A program made the position numbers and the translations under genes. A DNA stretch of 64,000 nt from the NCBI RefSeq assembly GCF_003323735.1, contig NZ_QOIM01000037.1, forward strand, positions 124,001 through 188,000. The letters are read 5' to 3'. The notes under the pieces are model-generated. The model had not been told where the DNA came from. It saw only the letters and a list, made by a program, of their open reading frames with translations, and ran no database searches. Positions 15,643 through 23,811 of the stretch are shown here, piece by piece; the first letter of the stretch is position 1; every line of letters begins with the position of its first letter. Source of the DNA: Streptomyces reniochalinae (GTDB taxonomy: Bacteria; Actinomycetota; Actinomycetes; Streptomycetales; Streptomycetaceae).

Positions 15643-16578
15643 TCAGTGACGCAGGCCGAAGAGCCGGGCCGCGTTGTCGTGGCAGACCGCGCGGAGCCAG
15701 GCAGGTGGGAGCCCGGTGCGCTCCTCCAGGGCTTCGAGGGCGTGGGCGTACGCGTACGGGATGTTGGGGAAGTCGGTGCCCAGCAGGACGCGGTCGCCGA
15801 GGTCGGCGAGCCGGGACAGTTCCGCGCGGGGGAACGGGGCGGCGGCCTCGGCGAAGCCGGTGAAGACCATCGTCGTGTCCAGCAGGACGCCCGGATAGCG
15901 CTCCGCCAGGTCGAGGAAACCGGCGTACTCGGGCATGCCCAGGTGGGCGACGATCAGGCGGAGGCGGGGGTGCCGGGCCAGGACGGCGCCGATGGGCCCT
16001 GGGCCCGTGTGGGTGGCGGGCACCGGGCCCGAACCGCAGTGGGTGACCACGGGGACGCCGGCGTCGGCGAGTTGGCCCCACACCGGGTCCAGCAGCGGGT
16101 CGCGCGGGTCGTAGTCGCCGACCTGTACGTGGCTCTTGAAGACGCGGGCGCCCTGTTCGAGGGCGTGGCGCACGTCGCCGGCCGCGTCGGGTTCGGCGTG
16201 GAAGGTGGCGGTGTGCAGGCAGTCGGGTGTCCGGGCGGCGAAGTCGGCAGACCAGTCGTTGAGGGAGCGGGCCATGCCCGGCTTGCGGGGGTAGAGCATG
16301 GAGGTGAACGCGCGGACGCCGAATCCCCGCAGGAGCGCGAGGCGCCGGTCCTCGTCCTCCCGGTAGCCGATCGGCCAGGGGCGGCCGACGAGGGGCCCGG
16401 CGGCGTCGAAGTACGCCCACACCTTCGCGAGCAGGCGTTCGGGCATGAAGTGGGTGTGGACGTCGATCAGCGAGGTCACGCCGATGCGCGCGCGGAACGC
16501 CGCCACCCGCGCCCGCTCGGCCGGCTCCGCCGGTATGTCCGCCCCCGCGCCCGCGCTCGCGCCTGTGTCCGTGCCCAT
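15643..16578 (-). CDS. amidohydrolase-family metal-dependent hydrolase
   Basis: 311 residues, TIM-barrel amidohydrolase-2 type. The metal site shows as 'LIDVHTHFMPERLL' (HxH, residues about 38-45), 'VFKSHVQVGDYDPRD' (the Lys/His region), 'PVVTHCGSGP', 'LIVAHLGMPEY' and 'LLGTDFPNIPY' (the final Asp). Family members hydrolyse or decarboxylate small carbonyl compounds such as carboxymuconate semialdehydes; this substrate is not evident. The N-terminal 30 residues are Ala/Gly-rich. It is transcribed away from the CPBP gene's terminator. Confidence 0.8.
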   Translation of the reverse strand: MGTDTGASAGAGADIPAEPAERARVAAFRARIGVTSLIDVHTHFMPERLLAKVWAYFDAAGPLVGRPWPIGYREDEDRRLALLRGFGVRAFTSMLYPRKPGMARSLNDWSADFAARTPDCLHTATFHAEPDAAGDVRHALEQGARVFKSHVQVGDYDPRDPLLDPVWGQLADAGVPVVTHCGSGPVPATHTGPGPIGAVLARHPRLRLIVAHLGMPEYAGFLDLAERYPGVLLDTTMVFTGFAEAAAPFPRAELSRLADLGDRVLLGTDFPNIPYAYAHALEALEERTGLPPAWLRAVCHDNAARLFGLRH

Positions 16579-16660
16579 GCGGGTCACCCTAGTGATGCTG
16601 CTCGGCCGAGCCGATGGTCCGGTCGGCCGAGGACTCGTCGGCGGGGGCCGATACGGAGAG

Positions 16661-16704
16661 GAGCCCGGCGCACCGGTGTCCGAGGGGACCGGTGCGCCGG
16701 GCTC
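16661..16704 (-). terminator. 17-bp perfect hairpin
   Basis: GAGCCCGGCGCACCGGT pairs without mismatch with ACCGGTGCGCCGGGCTC across a 10-nt loop, 22 nt after the CPBP stop codon. No U-tract, as is common in Streptomyces terminators. Confidence 0.75.
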
Positions 16705-16726
16705 GCGGCGTGGTGCGGGAGGGGAG

Positions 16727-17641
16727 TCAGCGCGGGGCGGGGGCACCCGGCTCGGCGTACGCGGGAGCGGGAGCGGGAGCGGGGCCCGCAGAGGGGGCCG
16801 GTCCGGACGTCGAGCGGCTGACGGTCAGCAGGAACGCGGCGACGACGGCCATGAGGCCGACGACAAGGGCGAGCGTGACGGGGGTGTGGACGTCGAGCAG
16901 GATCATCGTCGTGTTCGCGGCGAAGTGGGTGACCATCGAGGCGACGACGCCAGCCCGCTCGTAGGCGTAGGCGGTCAGCATGGCCATGGGGACGACGCTG
17001 ACGGCGAAGAGCATGCCGCTCGGGGTGGCGAGTCCGAGCTCGTTTTGGACGGTGCCGTCGATGAAGAACAGCGGCAGGTGCCACACGGACCAGACGACGC
17101 CGAGCAGGAGGCCCACCTGGAGACGGCCCATCGACGCGCGCATCCTCGGGTAGGCGGTGCCCCGCCAGCCCGGCTCCTCCGACAGCGGTCCCGAGACGAT
17201 CATGCTGACGAGGAACGCGGCGGGGCCGCCCGCGTCCGCCATCACGTCCCGGGCGCCGTCCAGGCTCAGCGCCGGCCCGCCCGCCGCCTGCGCCAGCAGG
17301 GCGGCGCCCAGCACCGTCGCCGAGGTGGCGACGAGGAACAGCGGCAGCCAGGCCAGTGCCCTGCTCCGGAAGCGCACCGCGTGCTCGGGTACGGGCTCGC
17401 CGCGCCGACGGCGGCGTACGCGGACCACCAGAGCGGCGATCAGCGGTCCGAAGGCGCCGAAGAGGTAGGGCAGCGCGGTGGGCGGGGTCATCGCGGATCC
17501 GCCGAGGCCCATCGCCGCGCCCCACGACGCCCAGCTGAGGCCGAAGGCCAGCGCCACGAAGAGGCCCAGGTCGCCGCGGTGCCTGCCGGCGGGGGCCCCG
17601 GCGAGCGGGTTCGACGTCGGTGCCATCGATGACACAGCCAT
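16727..17641 (-). CDS. CPBP-family intramembrane glutamic endopeptidase
   Basis: 304 residues with about eight membrane segments. The CPBP (CAAX protease / bacteriocin-processing) motifs are present: 'EEPGWRG' at Glu155-Glu156, 'WHLPLFF', and 'VTHFAAN'. These residues form the intramembrane active site. The last 35 residues are a Pro/Ala-rich cytoplasmic tail. Substrate unknown; no bacteriocin or prenylated peptide gene is nearby. Monocistronic. Confidence 0.85.
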   Translation of the reverse strand: MAVSSMAPTSNPLAGAPAGRHRGDLGLFVALAFGLSWASWGAAMGLGGSAMTPPTALPYLFGAFGPLIAALVVRVRRRRRGEPVPEHAVRFRSRALAWLPLFLVATSATVLGAALLAQAAGGPALSLDGARDVMADAGGPAAFLVSMIVSGPLSEEPGWRGTAYPRMRASMGRLQVGLLLGVVWSVWHLPLFFIDGTVQNELGLATPSGMLFAVSVVPMAMLTAYAYERAGVVASMVTHFAANTTMILLDVHTPVTLALVVGLMAVVAAFLLTVSRSTSGPAPSAGPAPAPAPAYAEPGAPAPR

Positions 17642-17752
17642 GACATGTTCTTCTCTGTGAGTGTGAGCGTGACGAGTTCTTCCGTGCGGTGCCGGGCGCG
17701 CTGCCCTCGGGGAGTCGTCGGACGCGCCGCCCTCAGGGCCGGTCCGCTGTCC

Positions 17753-18706
17753 TCAGGGCCGGTCCGCGCAGGCGTCGGCGGGCTCCTCGTGCCCTGCCGG
17801 GGCGTCCAGTCGGGGGGTGAGCCAGCCGGTGACGAGGGTGAGGAGATCGGGGTCGACCGGGCGGCTCAGCAGGCGGCCGTAGGAACGGACGGTGTGGCGG
17901 CCCGGGTCCCGGCGCAGGAGGTGGGTGAGGTCGGGCACGCGGTGGGTCTCGACGGCGCCGCCCGGGGCGACGCGGCGCATCTCGTCCAGGTCTCCGGGGT
18001 CGACCTGGACGTCCTTGGCACCGGTGACGGCCAGCACGGGAACCTCGATCGCGGCGAGGTCATCACGGGTGTCGTGGGCGAGGTTCTCGCGCATCCAGCG
18101 GGCGTTGAGCGGCATTCCGGCGATCCGGGCCACGTCAGTCCGCGTCCGGCGTATCCGGGCGAGGGCGCGCTCGCCCAATGCTCCCAGAGGGCGCCGGAGC
18201 AGGCGCACGGGTGCGGGCATGCCGCTCAGGAGCGAGCGGGCCTGCCAGCGCACGGCTTCCTCCCCGGTGCGGGCGTATCCGGCCAGGAGCACCGCGGCCC
18301 GCACCTCCCGGCGCGCGGCGAGGGCCATCGCGTGCAGCGCCCCTTCGCTGTGGCCGATGACGGCGACCGCGTCCGAGCGGACCGCGGGGTGGGCCGCCAG
18401 GGCGCGCGCGGCGGCGATGGCGTCGTCGCAGTTGTCGGTGAAGCCCCAGGCGCGCCAGTCGCCCGGGGTGGCGCCGGTGCCGCGCCGGTCGTAGCGCAGT
18501 GTGGCGATGCCCGCTGCCGCGAGCGCTTCGGCCACCGGCCCGCCGAGGTTCGTCTTCAGCTTCTTCGAGTTGCCTTCGCGGTCGAGGGGCCCCGAGCCGT
18601 GCAGCAGCAGGACGGCGGGGTGCGGTCCTGGCCCCGACGGCAGGGTCAGCGATCCCGCCAGGTCGGTCCCGTCGTTCGCGGTGACCGTCATCGCAGTGTC
18701 GGGCAT
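17753..18706 (-). CDS. alpha/beta hydrolase (dipeptidyl-peptidase-like)
   Basis: 317 residues. A second ATG is chosen over one 30 nt upstream because it starts the conserved region and has GGAG in front. Motifs: oxyanion 'LLLHGSGPLDREG', nucleophile 'GHSEGAL' (GxSxG), acid 'VTGAKDVQVDP', and catalytic His in 'VPDLTHLLRRD'. No signal peptide is seen, so it acts in the cytoplasm, likely on small esters or amides. Divergent from an HTH regulator 66 nt away, with a palindrome between. Confidence 0.8.
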   Translation of the reverse strand: MPDTAMTVTANDGTDLAGSLTLPSGPGPHPAVLLLHGSGPLDREGNSKKLKTNLGGPVAEALAAAGIATLRYDRRGTGATPGDWRAWGFTDNCDDAIAAARALAAHPAVRSDAVAVIGHSEGALHAMALAARREVRAAVLLAGYARTGEEAVRWQARSLLSGMPAPVRLLRRPLGALGERALARIRRTRTDVARIAGMPLNARWMRENLAHDTRDDLAAIEVPVLAVTGAKDVQVDPGDLDEMRRVAPGGAVETHRVPDLTHLLRRDPGRHTVRSYGRLLSRPVDPDLLTLVTGWLTPRLDAPAGHEEPADACADRP

Positions 18707-18728
18707 GGCTCCGCCTCTCCTCGTTTCC

Positions 18729-18746
18729 GTTCTCAACTACGAGAAC
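18729..18746. promoter_or_regulatory. candidate operator between divergent genes
   Basis: GTTCTC and GAGAAC arms are separated by 6 bp in a locally A+T-rich spacer, next to TTATCA (18748-18753), a possible -10 for the rightward regulator. Confidence 0.45.
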
Positions 18747-18772
18747 GTTATCAAACATGAGAGCATGGAGAC

Positions 18773-19369
18773 ATGGCAAACGCGAACGAGCTCCTGCACC
18801 CCGTGCGGATGCGCATCCTGCAAACCCTGCTCGGCGCCGACGAACTGACCACGGCGCAACTGCGCGACCGGCTGCCCGACGTGGCGTCGGCCACCATGTA
18901 CCGGCACGTCGCGGCCCTCGCGCAGGCCGGCGTCATCGAGGTGGTCGGCGAGCGGCCCGTTCGCGGCACCGTCGAGCGCAGCTACCGGGTCCGCCAGGAC
19001 CGGGCCCTCGTCGACCCCGACACGCGCGACGCCATGGGCACGGAAGACCACCGGCGGGCCTTCACCGTCTTCTCCGCGGCCGTGATGGGCGACTTCGAGC
19101 GGTACCTCTCGCACGAGGACGCCGAACCCGCGCGGGAGAACGTCCTCTACCGGCAGGGCGCCGTGTGGGTGACGGACGAGGAGTTCGCCTCACTCGTCGA
19201 CGAGATCGAAGCGGCCGTCGCCCGCCGCACGCACACCACCCCGGGCGACGGGCGCACCCGCCACCTCCTCAGCCTCGTCTTCGTGCCCGACAAAGCCGCG
19301 GGGAACCCGGACGAGCCCGGAACCGACACGGCGAGCGGGCCGTCTCCGCGCCCGGGCGCGGAGACGTGA
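18773..19369 (+). CDS. ArsR-like HTH regulator
   Basis: 198 residues. The first 85 form a winged helix ('LHPVRMRILQTLLGADELTTAQLRDRLPDVASATMYRHVAALAQAGVIEVV' in outline), close to ArsR/PadR-type regulators with a C-terminal helical domain ('FSAAVMGDFERYLSHE'). It probably controls the divergent hydrolase and itself through the GTTCTC-GAGAAC palindrome. The tail is Pro/Ser-rich. Ligand unknown. Confidence 0.75.
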   Translation: MANANELLHPVRMRILQTLLGADELTTAQLRDRLPDVASATMYRHVAALAQAGVIEVVGERPVRGTVERSYRVRQDRALVDPDTRDAMGTEDHRRAFTVFSAAVMGDFERYLSHEDAEPARENVLYRQGAVWVTDEEFASLVDEIEAAVARRTHTTPGDGRTRHLLSLVFVPDKAAGNPDEPGTDTASGPSPRPGAET

Positions 19370-19534
19370 GGGACCGACCGGCATCCGCGATGCCGACTGA
19401 TCGATGTCGACGGGCACGACGGCGCGGCGCGCGGGCTCGTCGGCATCTCCACGGGCCCGCAGGGCCGGACGGCCCGACGTGGATCGCGGAACGGCGGCAC
19501 CTGGGCCCGGGCGCACACCCCGCCCCCGTCCCGG

Positions 19535-19732
19535 CTATTCCCGCCGATGCTCAGGGCACTCGCACGGGGGGAAGGCGCCCGGACTGAACCCGCCCGGCGG
19601 ACCGAGCCACGGCCCCTTCTCCATCACGGTGACCGACCGAACGGGCGTACGCCGCCCGGTATCCGCCGCCACCCGGTAGACGCGGAGCGTCATCCGGTGC
19701 GTCTCCGGCCGGGGAGCCGTCTCGTCGCTCAC
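19535..19732 (-). CDS. small conserved actinomycete protein
   Basis: 65 residues from a GTG that overlaps the preceding stop by 4 nt. 'MTLRVYRVAADTGRRTPVRSVTVMEKG' looks like a beta-rich core, and the end 'FPPCECPEHR' is a CxC-type metal-binding tail. I recall similar small proteins beside Scr1/DUF397 loci; function unknown. The stop is followed by about 165 bp with nothing recognisable. Confidence 0.55.
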   Translation of the reverse strand: MSDETAPRPETHRMTLRVYRVAADTGRRTPVRSVTVMEKGPWLGPPGGFSPGAFPPCECPEHRRE

Positions 19733-19941
19733 GCCCGCTCCCTGATCCAGCGCGCCAGAGCGAAGACCGCGTCGGCGGACGCCCCTCCCAGCTCCACGTG
19801 CGGCCTCCCCATGACGGGGAAACCCCCGCTGAGGGAGGGCAACTTGCACCCTGCCATCGCCAGCGCCTCCGCCAGCTCATCGGCCGCCCTGCGCCCGATG
19901 GCCAGCGCACTCTCGGGACTCGACTGTGCATCCATGCCCAT
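19729..19941 (-). CDS. small conserved protein of the Scr1 neighbourhood
   Basis: 70 residues; ATG 7 nt after GGGAGGGG (another ATG lies 6 nt in). It reads 'RRAADELAEALAMAGCKLPSLSGGFPVMGRPHVELGGASADAVFALARWIRERA', a helix, a Gly-rich turn and a C-terminal helix. Coupled to the 65-aa gene by a GTGA overlap and divergent from the XRE/DUF397 pair. Members of this type repeatedly occur with such regulators in streptomycetes (recollection, not searched). Confidence 0.6.
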   Translation of the reverse strand: MGMDAQSSPESALAIGRRAADELAEALAMAGCKLPSLSGGFPVMGRPHVELGGASADAVFALARWIRERA

Positions 19942-19943
19942 AC

Positions 19944-19979
19944 GGTGACCCCTCCCGAGCCACACGGGAAGTAGTCACC
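19944..19979. promoter_or_regulatory. imperfect palindrome between divergent units
   Basis: GGTGAC/GTCACC outer arms and TCCCG/CGGGA inner arms around a short centre. It covers the ribosome-binding region of the leftward gene and could be a site for the divergent HTH protein. Confidence 0.4.
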
Positions 19980-20081
19980 CACTCACAGAGAGCAGTTGTG
20001 AGGTTTCCCCGACACGAACGGAACGAACCTGTCAATCTGGCACGTACCCAAGCGTTCACCCCTCGCCCCTCGGGACCGCAC

Positions 20082-20906
20082 ATGTCCGAATCCGACCTCT
20101 CTCCGGTCGAACCGTCCCCCCTGGTCGCCGGCTTCGGCAAACAGCTCCGCGCGCTCCGGGAGCACCGGCAGGTCTCCCGCGAGAGCGTCGGCAAGAGAGC
20201 CGGATTCTCGGCCTCCACCATCGGCGCCTTCGAACGCGGCGAACGCATCCCGGACCAGCGCAGCGCCTGCGCCCTCGACGCGGCCCTCAACGCCCACCAG
20301 GTCCTCGCCTGCGTGGGCGAGGACCTGGAGAAAGAGCAGTACCCGCGCAAGTTCGACCAGCTCTTTCGCTTGGAAGCCGAAGCCCTCAGCCTCAGCATCT
20401 ACGACACGAACGTCGTCAACGGGCTCCTTCAAACTGAGGCGTACGCGCGTGCGCTATTCGAGACGCGCGTACCTCACCACGGCGAGGGCAAAGCGACGCA
20501 GCTGCTCGCTGAGCGGCTCGAACGCCAGAAGCTGCTCGCCCGTGTTCCGACGCCGACTCTCGTCTTCATCCTGGACGAAGCCGTCGTGCGCCGCCGCACA
20601 GGCAGCAGAGCGATCATGCAGGCCCAGCTCGAGTGGCTACTGGAGCTCGGTCAGCTCAAGCACATCCATATTCTCGTGCTCCCATTCGACTGCGAGGAAC
20701 CAGTCGGGGCGATTGGCCCTCTGACGCTGTTGGAGACTCCCGAGCGGCGCACGCTGGGGTATGTCGAGGTCCAGGAACAGGGCACGCTGCTGTCGGACAA
20801 GGAAACAGTCAGCGCCTTGCGGCAGCGCTTTGACATGATCCAGGTGAACGCCCTGCGGCCTGCGGACTCCGCATGCCTCATCCGACGCCGTCTGGAGGAA
20901 CTGTGA
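20082..20906 (+). CDS. Scr1-type XRE regulator with DUF5753 domain
   Basis: 274 residues from the ATG that starts the conserved region. Residues 20-75 are an XRE helix-turn-helix ('LRALREHRQVSRESVGKRAGFSASTIGAFERGER'), and residues 100-270 are the DUF5753 effector-like domain ('LFRLEAEALSLSIYDTNVVNGLLQTEAYARAL', 'LDEAVVRRRTGSRAIMQAQLEWLLEL'). The family is described as Scr1 TA-like antitoxin/regulator and is usually coupled to a DUF397 protein, as here by a 4-nt GTGA overlap. Streptomyces examples (BldB/WhiJ-type systems) affect development. Target unknown. Confidence 0.88.
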   Translation: MSESDLSPVEPSPLVAGFGKQLRALREHRQVSRESVGKRAGFSASTIGAFERGERIPDQRSACALDAALNAHQVLACVGEDLEKEQYPRKFDQLFRLEAEALSLSIYDTNVVNGLLQTEAYARALFETRVPHHGEGKATQLLAERLERQKLLARVPTPTLVFILDEAVVRRRTGSRAIMQAQLEWLLELGQLKHIHILVLPFDCEEPVGAIGPLTLLETPERRTLGYVEVQEQGTLLSDKETVSALRQRFDMIQVNALRPADSACLIRRRLEEL

Positions 20907-21142
20907 GCAGCGAACTCAGCTGGTTCAAGTCGAGCTACAGCAGCGGAGAAGGCGGCCAGTGCCTCGAAGTCGCCCTGTCCTGGCGTAAGTCCACACACAG
21001 CGACGGTGGAGGCGGCCAGTGCGTGGAGGTCGCCACCTGCCCGCACGTCATCCACGTACGCGACTCCAAGGCAGGGGCCACCGGCCCCACCCTCACCGTC
21101 ACGCCGAAGGCGTGGAGCGCACTGCTCGACGGCGTGCGGTAG
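20903..21142 (+). CDS. DUF397 small protein, Scr1 partner
   Basis: 79 residues from GTG within the upstream stop. The DUF397 core is present twice at its start: 'WFKSSYSSGEGGQCLEVA' and 'WRKSTHSDGGGGQCVEVA', then the classic ending 'VHVRDSK' (here 'IHVRDSKAGATGPTLTVTPK') and 'AWSALLDGVR'. The doubled N-terminal segment could be an internal duplication. In known systems the small partner counteracts the XRE protein; whether it acts as a toxin is unproven. Confidence 0.88.
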   Translation: MSSELSWFKSSYSSGEGGQCLEVALSWRKSTHSDGGGGQCVEVATCPHVIHVRDSKAGATGPTLTVTPKAWSALLDGVR

Positions 21143-21158
21143 GCATCCCAGCCGCGGG

Positions 21159-21187
21159 CCCCTTCACAATCATCCCCTGTGAAGGGG
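21159..21187. terminator. bidirectional terminator hairpin
   Basis: CCCCTTCACA pairs perfectly with TGTGAAGGGG across 9 nt, exactly between the convergent DUF397 and ArsC-like genes. Confidence 0.75.
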
Positions 21188-21550
21188 TCACAGGATCTCG
21201 GAGGCGACGTCCGCCGGGCGGGCCAGGCGGGTGCCCTTCTCCGTGACGACGAAGGGCCGTTGGATGAGCGCAGGGTGCGCGGCCATCGCGGCGATCAGTT
21301 CGTCGTCGGTCACGTCGGGCCGGTCGAGTCCGAGTTCCCCGTACTCGGACTCCTTCGTGCGTACCGCATCCTGCACGGTGACCCCCGCGTCGGTGATCAG
21401 CGCGCGCAGCGTCCCCGCGTCGGGCGGGGTCTTGAGGTACTCGACGATCTCGGTTTCGTACCCGGCTTCCTCCAGCAGGGCCAGGACCGTGCGGGAGGTC
21501 CCGCAGCGGGTGTTGTGGTAAATCGTCGCGGTCTTCGCCTTGGGGGACAT
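21188..21550 (-). CDS. ArsC/Spx-fold thioredoxin-like protein
   Basis: 120 residues from the ATG giving 'MSPKAKTATIYHNTRCGTSR' (an ATG 9 nt earlier is possible). 'YHNTRCGTSRTVLALLEEAGYE' is the ArsC-type N-terminal motif with the catalytic Cys, followed by 'IVEYLKTPPDAGTLRALI' and 'ALIQRPFVVTEKGTRLARP' with the Arg-Pro turn that completes the active site. It could be an arsenate reductase, but no ars genes are adjacent, so a general thiol-disulfide role is equally possible. Divergent from the isochorismatase-like gene. Confidence 0.8.
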   Translation of the reverse strand: MSPKAKTATIYHNTRCGTSRTVLALLEEAGYETEIVEYLKTPPDAGTLRALITDAGVTVQDAVRTKESEYGELGLDRPDVTDDELIAAMAAHPALIQRPFVVTEKGTRLARPADVASEIL

Positions 21551-21593
21551 GGGGGTCATCGTAGGAGCCGGGGGCCGGGACACAATCGGCTGC

Positions 21594-22223
21594 ATGAGGG
21601 ATGAGTCGGATGAGTCGAGAAGGCCGGGGGCGGGGGTCGCCCCCGTCGACGCGCTGCTCGTCGTCGACATGCAGACGGCGTTCGTGACGGGCGCCGAGGC
21701 CGTGCCGGACGCGGCCCGCGTCCTGTCCGGCACGCGGCGGCTGCTGGCCGCCGCCCGCGCGGTGGGCGCGCCCGTCGTGCACGTGCAGAATGACGGCGAG
21801 GAGGGCGCCCCCGACGAGCCAGGAACGGCCGGCTGGGAGCTGTGCGTGCGGCCCGAGCCCGGTGAGCGCGTGGTCCGCAAGGAGGCGGACGACGGGTTCG
21901 AGGGGACCGGCCTGCGCGCCCACCTGGACGAGCAACGGGCGCGCTCGCTCGCCGTGTGCGGGGTGCTGTCGGAGATGTGCGTGAGCGCCACCGCGCGCAC
22001 CGCGCTGCGGCTGGGCTACCGCGTCGTGCTGCCGCACGACGCGCACGGCACGTACGACGTGCCGGCGGCGCCGGACATCAGCGGGGTCGTCCCGGCGGCG
22101 ATGGCGGCGCGGGCGGCGGAGTGGGCGCTGGGAGACGAGGTCGAGATCGTCCCGTTCGCGGCGGACGTCCGCTTCGCGGGCGGAACGGAACGGGGCCGAG
22201 GCAGCAGCCCTCCTCATGGCTGA
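21594..22223 (+). CDS. isochorismatase-family cysteine hydrolase
   Basis: 209 residues. 'DALLVVDMQTAFVTG' carries the catalytic Asp, and 'CGVLSEMCVSATARTALRLGY' the nucleophilic Cys and the cis-peptide region. The family includes nicotinamidases and N-carbamoyl-amidases; the specific substrate is not evident. The start is close to the divergent arsC-like gene and there is no clear ribosome-binding site, so a very short leader is likely. The stop codon lies inside a 30-bp palindrome. Confidence 0.82.
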   Translation: MRDESDESRRPGAGVAPVDALLVVDMQTAFVTGAEAVPDAARVLSGTRRLLAAARAVGAPVVHVQNDGEEGAPDEPGTAGWELCVRPEPGERVVRKEADDGFEGTGLRAHLDEQRARSLAVCGVLSEMCVSATARTALRLGYRVVLPHDAHGTYDVPAAPDISGVVPAAMAARAAEWALGDEVEIVPFAADVRFAGGTERGRGSSPPHG

Positions 22224-22248
22224 GGGGCCCCGCGCGGGGCCCCTCAGC
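22219..22248. terminator. 30-bp perfect palindrome, bidirectional terminator
   Basis: 14-bp arms (GCTGAGGGGCCCCG and its complement) around CG, covering the stop codon of the isochorismatase-like gene and lying 13 nt from the convergent lipoprotein stop. Confidence 0.8.
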
Positions 22249-22260
22249 GGGTGAAACGTG

Positions 22261-22893
22261 TCAGCTGGTGGCGCGCCACTCCAGCGGCTTCTTGCTGTAG
22301 CCGCGGTTGATCTCGACGGCCTCCGCCTTCTGGCCCTCGGGGATGAGGAAGGCGGTGCAGATCTTCTCCGACTGGCCCGGGCTGAGCTTCTTGTCGCGGT
22401 CCATGGCCGGGCAGTTGGGCCACTTGGCCTCGCCCATGATGACGATGAGGGCGCGGGTGCGCTGGCCCTGGTCGGTCCGTACGACCAGGTCGTCGTCCAT
22501 GTCGCCGAGCTCCATGGGCTTGCCGCTCTTGTGGTTGAGCGTCGACCACACGTAGACGGGGACCTTGGGCTCGTCCTTCTTGTCCTTCTCCAGACCGGAG
22601 TTGGCCATGTCGGCCTTGGTGCCGGTCTGCACCTTCGTCGGCGTGACCGTGAACGTGGCGCCCTTGGTCTCGTCGTCGTCGCTCTTCTGCGTCGGGCTGG
22701 TCTGGCCGAGCCGGTAGGAGGTCTTCTCCTTGGCGGAGCCAGAACCGCCGGAGGAGGACGACGAGGACGACGAGTGGTCCGAGTCGGAGCCGGACTTGTG
22801 GCCCTTCTTGCCTCCGCCGTCACACCCGGTCAGTGCCAGGGCGAGCACCAGCGCGCCTGCCGTGACCGGCACGGCGCGAGTCCACGTACGCAT
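22261..22893 (-). CDS. secreted lipoprotein, unknown function
   Basis: 210 residues. The signal peptide ends in lipobox 'LALTGC' (Cys about 24), followed by a long Ser/Gly/Asp linker ('SDSDHSSSSSSSSGGSGSAK') that would hold the domain off the membrane. The body ('FTVTPTKVQTGT', 'VPVYVWSTLNHKSG', 'DDDLVVRTDQGQ') resembles DUF4352-like immunoglobulin-fold lipoproteins, with a Cys pair (NCPAM, ICTAF). GAGGAA precedes ATG. A second lipoprotein of similar build is encoded 3 kb downstream. Confidence 0.75.
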   Translation of the reverse strand: MRTWTRAVPVTAGALVLALALTGCDGGGKKGHKSGSDSDHSSSSSSSSGGSGSAKEKTSYRLGQTSPTQKSDDDETKGATFTVTPTKVQTGTKADMANSGLEKDKKDEPKVPVYVWSTLNHKSGKPMELGDMDDDLVVRTDQGQRTRALIVIMGEAKWPNCPAMDRDKKLSPGQSEKICTAFLIPEGQKAEAVEINRGYSKKPLEWRATS

Positions 22894-23204
22894 GTCTTCC
22901 TCACTTTCCCCGTGATCCCCGTTGGATCCCGTCGGACCTACCGGATGAGCGGTTGCCGCGCGCACGTCAAAAAGGGGACACAGCGGCCCGGCGACCGGAG
23001 CTCATCAGGGCCAAGATGTTGCCAGAGGCATGTCACAAGAGTGCGAGCAAGTGTCGCCAACGGCGTCACAGCCGCCACACCTGTCACATTCTTCGGAGGA
23101 CCGGCGGACCGGCGGACCGGCGGGACAGCGGCCCTGTCACAGCCCCGGTACGCCCCACACAGGGGCCCCGTCACAGCCCCGGTACGCCCCGCACAGGGGC
23201 CCCG
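22894..23204. other. gene-free stretch with repeats
   Basis: No coding region is recognised. It holds the likely promoter region of the lipoprotein, several scattered GTCACA words, three tandem GGACCGGC octamers (23098-23121) and copies of the pspAB 3' end. Confidence 0.6.
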
Positions 23205-23232
23205 TCACAGCCCCGGCGCGCCCCACACCGGG
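23131..23232. repeat. three tandem 34-bp repeats derived from the pspAB 3' end
   Basis: Units start at 23131, 23165 and 23199 and share TGTCACAGCCCCGG/CGTCACAGCCCCGG plus GCCCC-CACA. The third unit is the actual 3' end of pspAB, encoding 'PVWGAPGL' and the stop, so the other two are downstream copies that no longer code. Confidence 0.85.
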
Positions 23233-23807
23233 AACCAGCGGCCCAGCTCCTCCTCGACCGGCAGGTCGTCGCCGAGCAACCCGCTCACCTGGAGCTCCAG
23301 CGCGTTGTCCCGCTTCTCCGCGCCACCGGGCGCGGGGGCGAACGGGTAGAAGGTGCCGCGCTTGTAGAGGTAGATCAGAGCGAGGGAACGGAGCGGGGCC
23401 GCTGCCTGATCGCTCTCTTCCCGGAAGCCGACGGTCGAACACAGCAGTTGCGGGCCGAACCCGCCCTCGGCCAGCAGCGTGTTCACCGCGTGCAGGTCGT
23501 TGACGAGGGCCGCGAGGTCGTCGGCCGGCTGGCGTGCGGTGAGCCAGGTGTAGCCGTAGGAGTCGCGGGAGAACTCGACGGGAACGCCGCCGCGCCCGGT
23601 GTCGGCGTCCAGCAGTTGCCGTACGTCGCTCTGCAAGCGCGTGAACGCGGCGCCTTCCACGCTGGCGAAGCACACCGCGCCGATCCCCGTCGGCGCGAAC
23701 CCGGTCGCCGCCTTGAGCGTCAGCGCGGCGGAGGGCAGCGCGAAGAGCTGGTCGAGGTCCGGCCGCTTGGGCTTGCTGCGGCCCAGGAGCGCGTCGAGGA
23801 GGCCCAC
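23205..23807 (-). CDS. pspAB: PspA-associated protein PspAB
   Basis: 200 residues from GTG ('MGLLDALLGRSKPKRPDLDQLFALPSAA' in outline), matching the actinomycete PspAB family, which occurs with htpX and pspA in envelope-stress loci. No catalytic motif. It follows htpX by 4 nt, so the two are co-transcribed and probably coupled; pspA itself is not in the window. Its last codons form one unit of a 34-bp tandem repeat. Confidence 0.8.
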   Translation of the reverse strand: MGLLDALLGRSKPKRPDLDQLFALPSAALTLKAATGFAPTGIGAVCFASVEGAAFTRLQSDVRQLLDADTGRGGVPVEFSRDSYGYTWLTARQPADDLAALVNDLHAVNTLLAEGGFGPQLLCSTVGFREESDQAAAPLRSLALIYLYKRGTFYPFAPAPGGAEKRDNALELQVSGLLGDDLPVEEELGRWFPVWGAPGL

Positions 23808-23811
23808 GGCG

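Noticed and set aside
19370..19534. Open plus-strand frames between the HTH gene and the small-gene pair
   Set aside because: Arg/Pro/Gly-rich translation without any recognised family; left as non-coding.
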